A stretch of DNA of 64,000 nt from Lacinutrix neustonica (GTDB lineage: Bacteria > Bacteroidota > Bacteroidia > Flavobacteriales > Flavobacteriaceae): NCBI RefSeq assembly GCF_026625145.1, contig NZ_CP113088.1, positions 3,017,501 to 3,081,500 on the forward strand. The letters are read 5' to 3'. Under the pieces are notes generated by a model. That model saw only the letters and a program-made list of their open reading frames with translations. It did not search any database and was not told the DNA's origin. Both the position numbers and the translations under genes were made by a program. Positions 1 to 12,009 of the stretch are shown one piece after another. How positions within the stretch are numbered: position 1 is the first letter of the stretch; every line of letters starts with the position of its first letter.

Positions 1-382
1 ATAGGTTAAAACTTAATATCCAACTGTATGTGCCTAAACAAACCACCGGACATCGCGATGTGGTTCTAGGGATTCCCGATGTTACTGATCCTAACCATAA
101 AGTGTTTACGGAACAGGTGAAATTAGAACCTTTTAAACGCGCGATGAAGGCACATCGGCCGATTTGTGGTTTACTAATTTACGTCAAGGACAAACGGCTT
201 TTAGAGACAGCATAGATATTGTTTCACAGGGAGCAGACGGTCTTATAAAAGTAAGTCCGTTCTACTATTATTCAGATCAAGCATTAGATAAATATTTAGA
301 AGCGCATCAACTGCCAAATGAATTTAAATATTTCGACCCAACAAAACAATTAGAGAACAGAGAGTGTGGCTTACACGCTTAA
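1..382 (+). CDS. cysH: Phosphoadenylyl-sulfate reductase, 3' part (frameshifted)
   Basis: The frame is open at the left edge, so the N-terminus is missing. CysH reduces activated sulfate (PAPS or APS) to sulfite with thioredoxin in the cytoplasm. The visible part carries the family stretch [10 protein letters not shown], then [14 protein letters not shown] and the C-terminal ECGLH motif with the catalytic cysteine near position 370. No CxxC pair of the Fe-S APS-reductase type is visible, which favours the PAPS type; no APS kinase gene (cysC) lies in this window. One base is missing at 159-163, where CCGAT is seen and CCGGAT expected, shifting the frame; the protein is otherwise well conserved. 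The gene ends 10 bases before cysD, as in an operon. Confidence 0.88.
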
Positions 383-392
383 ATCAATTTAT

Positions 393-1295
393 ATGAAGAA
401 TACATCACTAGTCAATCCTCCGGAAAATGAGGCGATTTATATTTTTAGGGAAGTCGCCGCACAATTTGAAAAACCCGTGCTCTTATTTTCGGGAGGAAAG
501 GATTCCATAACTTTAGTACGCTTAGCACAAAAGGCCTTTTATCCAGCAAAAATTCCATTTCCCCTAATGCATATAGATACAGGGCATAATTTTCCTGAAA
601 CCATAGCGTTTCGCGATCGATTGGTTAAAGAATTAGGACTGGAGCTTATTGTAAGACACGTTCAGGATGCTATAGACGAAGGTAAAGTAAGAGAAGAATC
701 GGGAAATATGCCAGCCGAAACGTATTACAGACTACCACACTTTTAGATGCTATTGAAGAGTTTAAATTCGACGCCTGTATTGGTGGTGCGAGACGTGACG
801 AAGAAAAAGCGCGTGCTAAAGAACGTATTTTTTCAGTGCGTGACGATTTTGGGCAATGGGATGAGAAAAATCAGCGTCCGGAATTGTTCGATATGCTCAA
901 TGGGAATATAGAATTAGGTCAGAATGTAAGAGTGTTTCCCATTTCGAATTGGACAGAACTCGATGTGTGGTCTTACATACAAAAAGAGCAGATTGAAATT
1001 CCTTCCATTTACTTTGCACATACCAGGGCGACATTTTTACGTGATGGCTTAATATGGTCTGCCGAAGATGACGTGGTTTATAGAGAAGAAGATGAGGTGG
1101 TAGAAAACCGATTGGTGCGTTTTAGAACCGTTGGCGATATGAGTTGTACCGCAGCCGTACTATCTCGGCGCAACCACAATTTCTAAAGTAGTAGATGAGA
1201 TTAGAGCCTCAACCATTTCAGAACGCGGTGCGAGAATTGACGACAAACGCTCGGAAGCCGCTATGGAAAAACGAAAGCAACAAGGCTATTTTTAA
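393..1295 (+). CDS. cysD: Sulfate adenylyltransferase subunit 2 (frameshifted twice)
   Basis: CysD is the nucleotide-binding subunit that, with the GTPase CysN, makes APS from ATP and sulfate. The PP-loop motif LLFSGGKDS lies near residue 30, [21 protein letters not shown] mid-protein, and the C-terminus is the typical KQQGYF. I chose the ATG at 393; a GTG at 366 would overlap cysH. The corrected length is 300 aa, usual for the family. Two indels interrupt it: a missing base within 709-718, before the conserved SRN, and an extra base at 1163-1168 where TCTCGG stands for an expected TCCGG. The second lesion belongs to the CCGG-linked class seen throughout the window, so the gene is probably intact in the organism. 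Confidence 0.9.
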
Positions 1296-1433
1296 AATAG
1301 TTAATAGTTTTTAGTTACTGGTTTTGGTAAAAACAGCGTCAAAAGATATTTCAAAAGAGTAATAAAATTTAAGTTGTTGTGTGTTTTGGGTTCTATTAAG
1401 AGAACCAACAACCAACAACGAATAACAATAGAG

Positions 1434-2679
1434 ATGGAAGTTTTAAAAATAGCAACAGCAGGAAGTGTCGATGATGGAAAGAGCACCTTAATAGGTCGAT
1501 TACTCTACGATACAAAATCACTTACCTCAGACAAATTAGAAGCCATAGAAAAAAAAGTCAGCAGTTGGGTTATGACTATTTGGATTTTTCTTTGGCGACA
1601 GATGGTTTAATAGCAGAACGAGAGCAAGGCATTACAATAGATGTCGCTCATATTTATTTCTCTACAGCAAACAAAAGTTACATCATAGCAGACACCCCAG
1701 GACATGTAGAATATACCCGAAATATGGTCACGGGTGCTTCAACCTCTCAGGCAGCCATTATATTAATAGATGCCGGAAAAGGAGTGATTGAGCAAACTAA
1801 TCGACATTTTTTTATTAATAATTTATTGCGCATCAAAACAGTGATTGTGGCGATAAATAAAATGGATCTGGTAGATTTTTCTGAAGCGGAATACAAGGCT
1901 ATTAAATCAGATTTTCAAACGCTAATGCGTAAAAGAGATTATCAAAATCAACAGATCACTTTTATTCCTGTAAGTGCTTTAAAAGGTGATAATGTGGTAA
2001 ATAAATCAGAAAAAATGCCTTGGTATACAGGCAAGACCTTACTTGAGAATTTAGAGAGTATTGATGTAGAAGATGTTTATAATGTGGGGACACCAAGGTT
2101 TCCTGTGCAATATGTTATTCGTCCTAAAACCGAGGAATTTCATGATTTTAGAGGGTATGCAGGGAAAGTTTATGGTGGCGAATTAAGTGTTGGAGATGCA
2201 GTAGTGGTATTACCATCTCAAACAAAATCTAAAATTAAAGCTATTCATTTTTACGATCAAAAAGTTGAAACAGCTGGGCGGCGTTCTTCCGTTTTAATCA
2301 CCTTAGAAGACGACGTTAATATTAGTCGTGGTGATATGATTGTTAAAGAAAACGACTTGCCAACTATAGATAAGCAATTTACAGCTATAGTCTCTTGGAT
2401 GGACGCTCAAAAATTAACAGCATCGAGTAAATATATTATACAACATGGCGTCCATAAAGTTTTGGCAAAAGTAGACCGTATTCACAATAAAATAAATCCA
2501 GTTATTACGGTATTGATGACACTGTTGATACACTGGAGATGAATGATATGGCAACCGTATCCTTCAAATTAAACAAACCAATTTTTTATGATGCGTTCAA
2601 GAATCACAGAACCAATGGCTCTTTTATTCTCATCGATTCGCAATCTAACAATACGGTTGGAGCAGGATTTATTCAATAA
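1434..2679 (+). CDS. cysN: Sulfate adenylyltransferase subunit 1, GTPase (frameshifted twice)
   Basis: CysN is an EF-Tu-like GTPase that drives APS formation together with CysD. The P-loop [10 protein letters not shown] is near residue 10, the G3 motif DTPGHVEY near residue 100, and NKMD follows. The corrected length is about 415 aa, so it is a stand-alone CysN without the fused APS-kinase domain found in some bacteria. Two single-base losses break the frame: an A run at 1549-1556 (8 A, 9 expected) and a missing base near 2501, before the expected DYYGIDD. Neither is at CCGG; the first looks like a homopolymer undercall. A 138-base gap separates it from cysD. Confidence 0.9.
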
Positions 2680-2700
2680 AAATAATTATTAACTAATAAA

Positions 2701-2721
2701 GACCTCCCTTTTGGGTAGGTC
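2701..2721 (+). repeat. Short imperfect inverted repeat before sulfite reductase
   Basis: GACCT and AGGTC face each other around a CCCTTTTGGG core just upstream of the sulfite reductase start, making an imperfect hairpin of about 8 pairs. It lacks a T tract, so it is not an evident terminator. It could be an operator or a remnant; nothing in the sequence decides this. Confidence 0.3.
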
Positions 2722-2730
2722 AGTAGGGCC

Positions 2731-4824
2731 ATGCAAAGTTTTAGAACAGAAATTGAAAATCCGCTAGTAGAAAAGGACATCATAGAATTAGTGAATAAGA
2801 TAGAACTTTTTCAAAAAGGGAAACTTGATGAAGAAAAATTTCGCAGTTTACGACTGGCCGGAGGTGTTTATGGACAACGCCAAGAAGGCGTACAAATGAT
2901 TCGCATTAAACTGCCTTACGGCAAAGTTACGAGTCATCAATTACGCCGTATTGCTGAGGTTTCAGACGAGTATTCAAGAAGCAGATTACACATCACAACA
3001 CGCCAAGATATTCAAATACATTATGTCGATTTAAACCGTACCCCGCAACTTTGGGCAGAATTAGAGCGCGATCAAGTCACCTTAAGAGAAGCGTGTGGTA
3101 ATACCGTAAGAAATGTGACGGCGAGTGAAACGTCAGGTATTGATATTAATGAGGTGTTCGACGTTTCACCTTATGCAGATGCCGTGTTTAAATTCTTTTT
3201 ACGAAACCCCATTTGCCAGGACATGGGGCGGAAATTTAAGGTATCATTCTCCAATACAGACGAAGATACAGGCTTGTCTTATATCCATGATTTAGGTTTT
3301 ATTGCTAAAATCGAAAATGGCGTAAAAGGGTTTAAAGTGATGCTTGGTGGCGGATTAGGATCGCAACCTAGACATGCCGATACCTTTTACACTTTTCACG
3401 GCTTCAGATAAAATAATTCCGTTAATGGAAGGTGTTTTAAGAGTGTTCGATCGTTATGGTGAACGTAAAAGCAGAGCCAAAGCCGAATGAAATTCCTAAT
3501 TAAAGATTTGGGGTTAGACGCTTTTAAAGCATTAGTAGAAGCAGAACAGCAGGCCATAGAGTTTAAAACAGTAACTATAAATGAAGCAAATTACACTGCC
3601 TCAACGCCTGTAATTGTTCAAGCGCCACAAGTAAATATTAAAAATCAAAAGGCTTTTAAGCTATGGCAATCCACAAATGTTATTCCTCAAAAACAAACCG
3701 ATTATTTCGCTATCGGCATTAAAGTGTTACTTGGTGATTTTTATACCGACAAAGCACGCTTATTAGCAGATTTAGTTGATAATTATGCCGCGGGAGAAAT
3801 ACGATTAACATTACGACAAAACATAGTCATACCATTTGTGAAACTAGATTTGATTCCGTTTTTTTATCAGGAACTCAAAAAGCTAGGGTTTGCTGATCCA
3901 GGTTATAACAAGGCGGTTGACATTACCGCTTGCCCAGGAACAGACACCTGTAATTTAGGGATTTCTAGTAGTACGGGAATCGCTCAAGAATTAGAGCGTG
4001 TTATTAAAACCGAATACCCACAGTATTTAGAAAACAAGGATCTCGTTATTAAAATTAGTGGGTGTATGAATGCTTGCGGACAGCATAATATGGCAAACAT
4101 TGGTTTTCAAGGCATGTCCATTCGTACCAAAGATAAATTAGTCGCACCCGCTTTACAAGTTCTATTAGGAGGTGGGAATAAAGGTAATGGCACTGCTACT
4201 TTTGCCGATAAGGTAGTCAAGGTTCCTAGTCGAAGGGGTCCGGAAGCTTTAAGACGTGTTCTTAATGATTATGAAGCCAATACTAATGGCAAACTGTTTG
4301 CTGCATATTATCAAGAAAAAGGGGAAAAGTACTTTTATGATTTACTTAGAGATTTATCAAGTATAGATAATTTAACACCGGAAGATTTTATTGATTGGGG
4401 AACCAAAGAAACCTATATTAAAGCTATTGGAGTTGGTGAGTGTGCCGGCGTGGTTATCGATTTAATTGCGACGTTATTTCTAGAAAGTGAGGAAAAGATT
4501 GAAGAAGCCAAAGCGGCATTTGAGAATAAAGTGTACTCCGGGGCCATCTACGAGGCTTATCGCTCTATGGTGAATTCTGCTAAAGCGCTATTACTTTCAG
4601 AAAACATAAGCACCAACACGCAAGCTGGAATAATCAGTCAGTTCGAAGAACTGTTTGTTGATACAAAAAAGATGGACTTAGGATGTTCTTTTTCAGACTT
4701 GATCTATCAAATAAAAGAGCAACCACCAACTGAAGATTTCGCCATCAATTACATTAAAAGTGCAGAAGCGTTTTTAACTATCGTAAGGGAATCTAGAGCA
4801 CAGGAAATGGCTAAAAGAATATAA
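2731..4824 (+). CDS. Assimilatory sulfite (nitrite/sulfite-type) reductase with C-terminal HEPN domain (frameshifted twice)
   Basis: This hemoprotein reduces sulfite to sulfide with electrons from ferredoxin or flavodoxin. Ferrodoxin-like halves with TTRQDIQIHY near residue 90 are followed by the siroheme/4Fe-4S ligand motifs CPGTDTC near residue 400 and CMNACG near residue 445. The last ~130 residues form a helical HEPN-like tail, a fusion typical of flavobacterial enzymes; no R-x4-6-H nuclease motif is visible in it. The corrected length is about 698 aa. Indels: an extra A at 3397-3401 (CACGG for CCGG) and a missing base at 3482-3486, just before the ATG at 3487. Siroheme genes follow, matching its cofactor need. 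Confidence 0.88.
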
Positions 4825-4843
4825 GAACGTAAAATGTAGAATC

Positions 4844-5612
4844 ATGATACATCCACAATTATCAGTCGTTGGTGCAGGACCTGGAGATCCCGAGCTCATC
4901 ACTTTAAAAGCGATTAAAACCATTGCTTCTGCAAAGGTTATTTTATACGACGCTTTAGTCAATGAGGCCTTATTAATGTATGCTTCACCAACTACAGAAT
5001 TAATATTTGTGGGTAAAAGAAAAGGATGTTATGCCTACCAGCAAGAGCAAATCAACGAACTTATTGTTAACAGAGCCTTGAAATATGGTCATGTGGTACG
5101 TTTAAAAGGGGGTGATCCCTTTATTTTTGGTCGTGGTGCAGAAGAATTAGAATATGTGCAACCTTTTGGTATTGCTGCGCACGTGGTGCCAGGTATATCG
5201 TCTTCATCTGCGGTTCCAGCTTATCAAGGCATACCGTTAACCAAACGAGGGGCTTCAGAAAGCTTTTGGGTCATTACAGGGACTACTAAAACACATCATA
5301 TTTCGGGTGATATAGCACTGGCAGCACAATCTACAGCTACCGTTGTTATTTTAATGGGTATGGGGAAATTATCAGAAATTGTTCAGGTTTTTTCACAAGC
5401 AGGACAGAGTGAAACGGCGATTGCTGTCATCGCGAATGGAACAAGACCGAGACGAAAAAGTGGGTATAGGGTCGATAAAAACTATTGAGGGCATCGTAAA
5501 AGAGAAAGGATTAGCGTCTCCGGCCATCATTATTATAGGTGAAGTAGTAAAGCAACGGGTGACACTAAATGCTATTAGTGAAAAGATAATAGTGACGCCA
5601 ATTTCAGCATAA
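4844..5612 (+). CDS. cobA: Uroporphyrinogen-III C-methyltransferase (frameshifted)
   Basis: This SUMT enzyme methylates uroporphyrinogen III twice with S-adenosylmethionine to give precorrin-2, the first step towards siroheme. The SAM-binding motif VGAGPGDPELIT is at the N-terminus, RLKGGDPFIFGRG near residue 87 and VVPGISS near residue 110, all family signatures. The corrected length is 255 aa, as usual for SUMT. One A is inserted at 5447-5453 (CCGAGAC where CCGGAC is expected), shifting the last ~50 residues, which read on as DEKVGIGSIKTIE in the next frame. It sits between the sulfite reductase and the precorrin-2 dehydrogenase gene (6 bases downstream), consistent with cofactor supply within one operon. 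Confidence 0.9.
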
Positions 5613-5618
5613 GGACAG

Positions 5619-7251
<1,633 letters not shown>

Positions 7252-7351
7252 AATAAGAGCTATTAACAGCAATGAATAACTTAAATTTGTATAAAGTGAG
7301 TGCAGTTGTAAGTTAAGTGCGCTTCCAGCTACTACCTATTAAAATTTAAGT

Positions 7352-8104
7352 ATGATTTCAGAAAAAGAGACAGGTTTTAAGAGTTATAAGGTGTGTTTAA
7401 AAGGAACCGTTAAAACCTTTACTAAAGGATTATTCTATTCATTATTTGACGAGGCGTATTCTAAAAAGAATATAGGCGCAATAGAAGATACTTTTTTAAG
7501 TATTTTTAAGAGACTCGATGATGATAGAGGTCAGGCGGTTTGGGAGGCGTTTAAAAACGAATTTCCTAATATTAGAAAAAAACTCGATCTAGATGCTCTA
7601 GCCATGGAACGAAACGATCCTGCAACGAAGAGTTTAGAAGAAGTTTATCTTGCTAGCCCAGGGTTTCATGCCATTGCCATTTACAGGCTTAGTCATCAAC
7701 TTTATAAACTCGACTGTTTTGTAATTTCTAGAATGATGAGTGAATACATCCATGGGGTGACGGGTATTGATATACATCCTGGAGCGACTGTAGGTGAGTC
7801 TTTTTTTATAGATCACGGCACAGGAATTGTCATTGGTGAAACCTCCGTTATAAAAGATAGAGTGAAGATATTTCAGGGGGTTACCTTAGGGGGCATTCAG
7901 GTCAAGAAAAGTATGTCTGCCACGAAACGGCATCCAACCATAGAGAATGATGTTATTATCTATGCTAATGCGACTATTCTAGGGGGGGATATTATAATAG
8001 GTGCCCGTAGTATCATTGGGGCAAACGTTTGGATCACTGAGTCTGTACCCGAAAATGCTTTGGTGACTTATCAATCTGAAATAAAAATTAGTATTAAGAA
8101 ATAA
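7352..8104 (+). CDS. cysE: Serine O-acetyltransferase
   Basis: CysE acetylates L-serine with acetyl-CoA to give O-acetylserine, the carbon acceptor for cysteine. The intact 250-aa protein has an N-terminal helical domain and, from about residue 135, a left-handed beta-helix of hexapeptide repeats with the catalytic-region signatures DIHPGATVG, FIDHGTGIVIGETSVI and GVTLGG. It is the first intact gene of the island. A 100-base gap precedes it, in which I see no clear promoter. Its stop overlaps the start of the cysteine synthase gene by one base (TAATG at 8102-8106), so the two are likely translationally coupled and may form the cysteine synthase complex. Confidence 0.92.
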   Translation: MISEKETGFKSYKVCLKGTVKTFTKGLFYSLFDEAYSKKNIGAIEDTFLSIFKRLDDDRGQAVWEAFKNEFPNIRKKLDLDALAMERNDPATKSLEEVYLASPGFHAIAIYRLSHQLYKLDCFVISRMMSEYIHGVTGIDIHPGATVGESFFIDHGTGIVIGETSVIKDRVKIFQGVTLGGIQVKKSMSATKRHPTIENDVIIYANATILGGDIIIGARSIIGANVWITESVPENALVTYQSEIKISIKK

Positions 8105-8999
8105 TGACGGCAGAAAAAGGAATTTTAAGTCAAGTAGGGAATACACCTTTAATTGAATCGGTTAATTTAGTTGCTAAAAAGGGCGTGAAGTTGCTTTTAA
8201 AACTAGAAGGAAATAATCCCGGAGGAAGTGTTAAGGACCGTCCGGCATACAATATGATTGCTGAAGCGGTGAAGCGTGGCGATATAAAAAGAGGCGGGCA
8301 TTTGGTGGAGGCGACGAGTGGTAACACAGGGATTGCTTTGGCCTATGTTGCTCGTTTATTCGGTTTAAACATTTCTTTGATTATGCCGAGAGAATTCTAC
8401 TGAAGAACGCGTTAAAACCATGCGGGCTTATGGTGCAGAGGTGATTTTAACATCATCAAATGAAGGGATAGAAGGTTCACGGGACCTCGCCTTTAAAATG
8501 AGGGATGACAAAGGGTATTTACTATTAAACCAGTTTGAGAATGAGGACAACTGGAAAGCCCATTATAAAACTACGGGGCCGAGAGATTTGGCGAGATACC
8601 AACGGGGCAGTGACTCATTTTGTTTCCGCAATGGGAACCACAGGCACAATAATGGGAACCTCTACTTTTTTGAAAGAAAAAAACAAGTCCATTAGAATTG
8701 TTGGCGCACAACCGGAAGACGGCTCTAGTATTCCGGGCATTAGAAAATGGTCGCCGGAGTATGTGCCTAAAATTTTTAATCCTTCAAAGGTCGATCAAAT
8801 TATAGAAGTTAGTGAGGCCGAAGCTAAAAAAATGACTCAAAGGCTAGCTAGAGAAGAAGGTGTTTTTGCAGGGATGAGTAGTGGAGGCTGTATTGCGAGT
8901 GCTTTAAAGCTTATTGAAACTATAGAAAAAGGTGTAGTTGTAGCCATAATTTGCGACCGAGGCGATCGGTATTTGTCATCCGATCTATTTGATTGGTAA
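8104..8999 (+). CDS. cysM: Cysteine synthase, CysM/CysK family (frameshifted twice)
   Basis: This PLP enzyme replaces the acetyl group of O-acetylserine with sulfide (or thiosulfate) to make cysteine. The PLP lysine motif GGSVKDRPA is near residue 42, SGNTGIALAY near residue 70 and GTTGTIMGT mid-protein. The C-terminus ICDRGDRYLSSDLF is typical of CysM. The corrected length is 297 aa. Two insertions of one A break it, at 8386-8391 and 8579-8585; both read CCGAGAG where CCGGAG is expected, and the three frames joined give a continuous family-like protein. It is the last gene of the sulfate-to-cysteine island. CysK is the alternative name; the shorter length and C-terminus favour CysM. Confidence 0.88.
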
Positions 9000-9036
9000 T
9001 TTTGTTTTAAGCAGGCGGTACTTTGTATAATTTAAT

Positions 9037-9044
9037 TACTTTTG
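9037..9044 (+). promoter_or_regulatory. Bacteroidota-type -7 element
   Basis: TACTTTTG matches the Bacteroidota -7 consensus TAnnTTTG, 21 bases before the start of the next gene. A TTG at the proper distance upstream is not evident, so support is moderate. Confidence 0.45.
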
Positions 9045-9064
9045 CAGCTTAATTCAACCCATTA

Positions 9065-10159
9065 ATGAAGTTTTTTTTTTATTGCTTAACCTTTTTATGC
9101 TTCACATTCGTTAGCGCGCAAGAGGACAAAAATCCGTTTACTATAGATGCTAATTATTTCTATGGTACCATTTTGGAACACAATCCAGATATCGCGCATT
9201 TAATTACTGAACACCAAACAGGTGCCATTATAAGTTTTAATCAAAAAACTTTCGGTAAGAACGCTTGGGAAAGCAGGTTTAACTATCCAGATTATGGGGC
9301 GTCTTTCGTTTACCAAGACATGAAAAATGACTTTCTTGGTGAAAATTATGGGTTGTATGCACATTTTAATTTCTATTTTTTAAACCGAAATTTAAAATTT
9401 AGGATTGCGCAAGGCATTGCATATACTACAAATCCATACGATAAAGTAAATAACTATAGAAATAACGCCTATGGTTCAGACTTACTTAGTTCTACTTACC
9501 TTCAGTTAAATTATGATAAGCAGAATATATTTAAAGGCTTTGGTTTACAAGGCGGTGTTTCTGTCATTCATTACTCTAACGCTAATTTTCGCGCACCTAA
9601 TAATTCAACGAACACCTTTACGTTTAACGTTGGTGCTACTTACATGTTTGGTTATGATGCACAGCCGGATTATATAGCGTCTACTGAAGCACGATATTTT
9701 AAAGAAAAAATAAAATACAACCTGGTATTTAGAAGTGGTATTAATGAGAGTGATGTCAATAATTCGGGACAGTACCCCTTCTATATTCTTTCGGCTTATG
9801 CAGATAAACGATTAAATAGAAAAACAGCAGTTCAAGTAGGTACAGATGTCTTCTTTTCTACTTTTCTAAAAGAATTAATAAAATATTACGCAGTGGCTTT
9901 TCCTGAGGACCAGGTGTCAGGAGATGAAGATTACAAGCGCGTTGGTATTTTTGTTGGTCATGAGCTCTTTATTAATAAAATGTCTTTGATTACACAACTT
10001 GGTTATTATGTGTATTACCCCTATGATTTTGAAGGACGCATCTATAATCGAATAGGATTAAAACGTTATTTCGGAGATAAAATTTTTGCTGCTATTACTT
10101 TAAAATCACATGCCGCAAAGGCAGAAGGCGTAGAATTTGGAATTGGTATTCGTTTATAA
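9065..10159 (+). CDS. Outer-membrane acyloxyacyl hydrolase-like (PagL-type lipid A deacylase family) protein
   Basis: The 364-aa product has a signal peptide ending at SAQ near residue 19, followed by an amphipathic-strand-rich sequence with many aromatic residues and a terminal strand, as in outer-membrane barrels. The motif HYSNANFRAPNN near residue 169 resembles the His-x-Ser-Asn active-site region of PagL lipid A 3-O-deacylases. The match is to the motif and overall form, so substrate and activity are inferred. The protein is longer than classical PagL (about 185 aa), as is common for Bacteroidota relatives. The downstream lipoprotein gene starts 6 bases after it, suggesting a two-gene unit. 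The ATG at 9065 directly precedes the hydrophobic signal. Confidence 0.62.
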   Translation: MKFFFYCLTFLCFTFVSAQEDKNPFTIDANYFYGTILEHNPDIAHLITEHQTGAIISFNQKTFGKNAWESRFNYPDYGASFVYQDMKNDFLGENYGLYAHFNFYFLNRNLKFRIAQGIAYTTNPYDKVNNYRNNAYGSDLLSSTYLQLNYDKQNIFKGFGLQGGVSVIHYSNANFRAPNNSTNTFTFNVGATYMFGYDAQPDYIASTEARYFKEKIKYNLVFRSGINESDVNNSGQYPFYILSAYADKRLNRKTAVQVGTDVFFSTFLKELIKYYAVAFPEDQVSGDEDYKRVGIFVGHELFINKMSLITQLGYYVYYPYDFEGRIYNRIGLKRYFGDKIFAAITLKSHAAKAEGVEFGIGIRL

Positions 10160-10165
10160 TTAGTT

Positions 10166-10908
10166 ATGAAAAAAATAATGTATATATTAAGTTTAATCGT
10201 TTTGTTAGCATGTAACAATGAGAATACACCAGACTGTTTTCAAAATTTCGGCGAGCGCATTACACAGACTTTTGAAGTAGAAGCGTTTAATAAAGTAACT
10301 GTCTTTGAGCGTATCGAGTTAATAGTAAAAGAAGGGCCCAGTCATGAAGTTGTTGTGGAAACCGGAGAGTTTTTGATGGATGAAATAGAAGTTAAAGTCG
10401 AAAACGGAAAATTGCTTTTAAACAACAACAACGGTTGCAATTTAACCAGGGATTATGGCATAACTAAGATCTACATCACCGCTCCAAATCTTACTGAGAT
10501 TCGCAGTAGTACAGGATTACAAACCAGTAGCAAGGGGGTTTTGAATTATCCGAACTCTCATTGATTTCAGAAGATTTTAACGAAGAATATCATACAGACG
10601 GTTTATTTGTATTACAAGTGAATTGCGAACGTTTGAACGTTACTATTAATAACCTGTCCACTTGTTTTATTGAAGGGAATGTAGAGAACTTAAAGCTTCA
10701 ATTTTTTTCGGGAGATGCTCGTTTTGAAGGCCGGAATTTGCTTGCTCAAAATATAAACATTTTTCACCGGGGGTCAAATGATATTATCATAAACCCACAA
10801 GTATCGCTGGTAGCTGATTTAGTGGGTACGGGCGATGTTATCGTAGTTAATAGACCACCAGTTTTAGACATTCAAGAGCAATATACAGGTCGTGTTATTT
10901 TTGAATAG
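10166..10908 (+). CDS. GIN-domain (DUF2807) lipoprotein (frameshifted)
   Basis: A signal peptide ends in LLAC near residue 17, a lipobox, so the product should be a lipoprotein. The rest is a repetitive beta-rich sequence of the head-GIN (DUF2807) type: FNKVTVFERIELIVKEG near residue 45, a beta-helix-like series of short strands, and GTGDV near the C-terminus. The corrected length is about 247 aa. Its function is unknown; family members are presumed to be cell-envelope adhesins or sensors. A base is missing at 10550-10554 (CCGAA where CCGGAA is expected); the frame after it continues ELSLISEDFNEE. It follows the PagL-like gene closely and is convergent with gldA. Confidence 0.75.
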
Positions 10909-10967
10909 TTAGTTCTCTTATTTTTAGGAGCCGGAACACTCGGAAATATGAAATTTGACACACTTAA

Positions 10968-11862
10968 TTAAGTTGTCAAATCCCTAAACATACTCTCTAA
11001 ACTAGCGTTTTTTTGATTCAGTTGTAAGATTTTTAATTCATTATCATGAGCAAAATCAAACACATGAGAGCGCATATCTTCTTGGGTTGAAAACGTAATC
11101 TCATAGATAAAGTCATGGGTGTTCTTAACACTTTTAGTATGCGGTAATTTGTGTAAAAAAGCATCTTCTACACGATAATCAAATTCGACAATTACAATTT
11201 GTTCCTGTCCGTCACGGAGCTCTTTCAGTTTCTTATTGGCTACGATCTCACCTTTGTTGATGATAATTACGCGATCACACATCGCTTCAACCTCTTGCAT
11301 AATGTGTGTAGAAAGAAAGACGGTCTTTTCTTTACCTATGGATTTTATTAAATTTCTAATATCTACTAATTGATTTGGATCTAAGCCTGTAGTGGGTTCG
11401 TCAAGAATTAAAACGTCAGGATTATGCAATAAAGCATTGGCCAAACCCACCCGTTGTCTGTAACCTTTAGATAGCTGACCAATTTTTTTGTGAGACTCAG
11501 AAGTTAATCCAGTCAATGCAATTACTTCTTCAATCCGGGATTGACTTACCTTAAAAATTTGAGCATTAAATGCTAAATATTCACGAACATATTGCTCAAG
11601 GTATAAGGGGTTATGTTCTGGTAAATACCCAACACTTCTCTGAACTTGCTTGGTTTCTGTGCTTATAGAAAAATTATTTACTTGAGCTTCACCTGTAGTC
11701 GGCTTTATAAAAGTGGTTAAAATTTTCATCATCGTAGATTTCCCAGCACCATTTGGTCCTAAGAAACCAACAATCTCTCGGATTTTTTATTTCAAAAGAG
11801 ATATTGTTCAAGGCTTTTTGTGCGCCGTAACTCTTCGATATGTTTTCAACTTTTATAGACAT
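10968..11862 (-). CDS. gldA: Gliding motility ABC transporter ATP-binding protein (frameshifted)
   Basis: GldA is the ATPase of the GldA-GldF-GldG ABC transporter required for gliding in flavobacteria. The sequence shows the Walker A motif GPNGAGKST near residue 36, the ABC signature LSKGYRQR near residue 135 and Walker B VLILDEPTTGLDPNQL near residue 155. The C-terminal NASLESMFRDLT also resembles GldA. The start is taken at 11862 (MSIKVENISKSYG), the usual GldA N-terminus. The corrected length is 297 aa. One base is inserted at 11775-11781; on the coding strand CCGAGAG stands where CCGGAG is expected, just before Walker A. gldF and gldG are not in the window, consistent with gldA lying apart from them in many flavobacteria. 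Confidence 0.86.
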
Positions 11863-11964
11863 CTTGAATTCTTTCTTCAAAAATAAACATTCTGTAATTT
11901 AAATTAAGGTTTGTAGGTAAATCTTTAAATCTTCCAGTAAAACACTAAAAATTAGTCTTTAGTG

Positions 11965-11995
11965 TTTTGTTATATCGAAATATTATTTACTTTAG
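11965..11995 (+). promoter_or_regulatory. Probable promoter of the aromatic leader
   Basis: TTTTG at 11965-11969 (-33 region) is followed after 18 bases by TACTTTAG at 11988-11995, one base off the Bacteroidota -7 consensus. Transcription would start just before the leader peptide ATG at 12010. Confidence 0.5.
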
Positions 11996-12009
11996 CACAG
12001 TATTACATT

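Noticed and set aside
7272-7316. A 14-codon reading frame upstream of cysE as a possible cysteine leader peptide
   Set aside because: It has no cysteine codons and no terminator follows it, so attenuation is not supported.
8104-8999. Programmed ribosomal frameshifting in cysM and the other broken genes
   Set aside because: There is no slippery sequence; the shared feature is CCGAG or CCGAA, which fits base error at CCGG and not a frameshift signal, and too many genes are affected.
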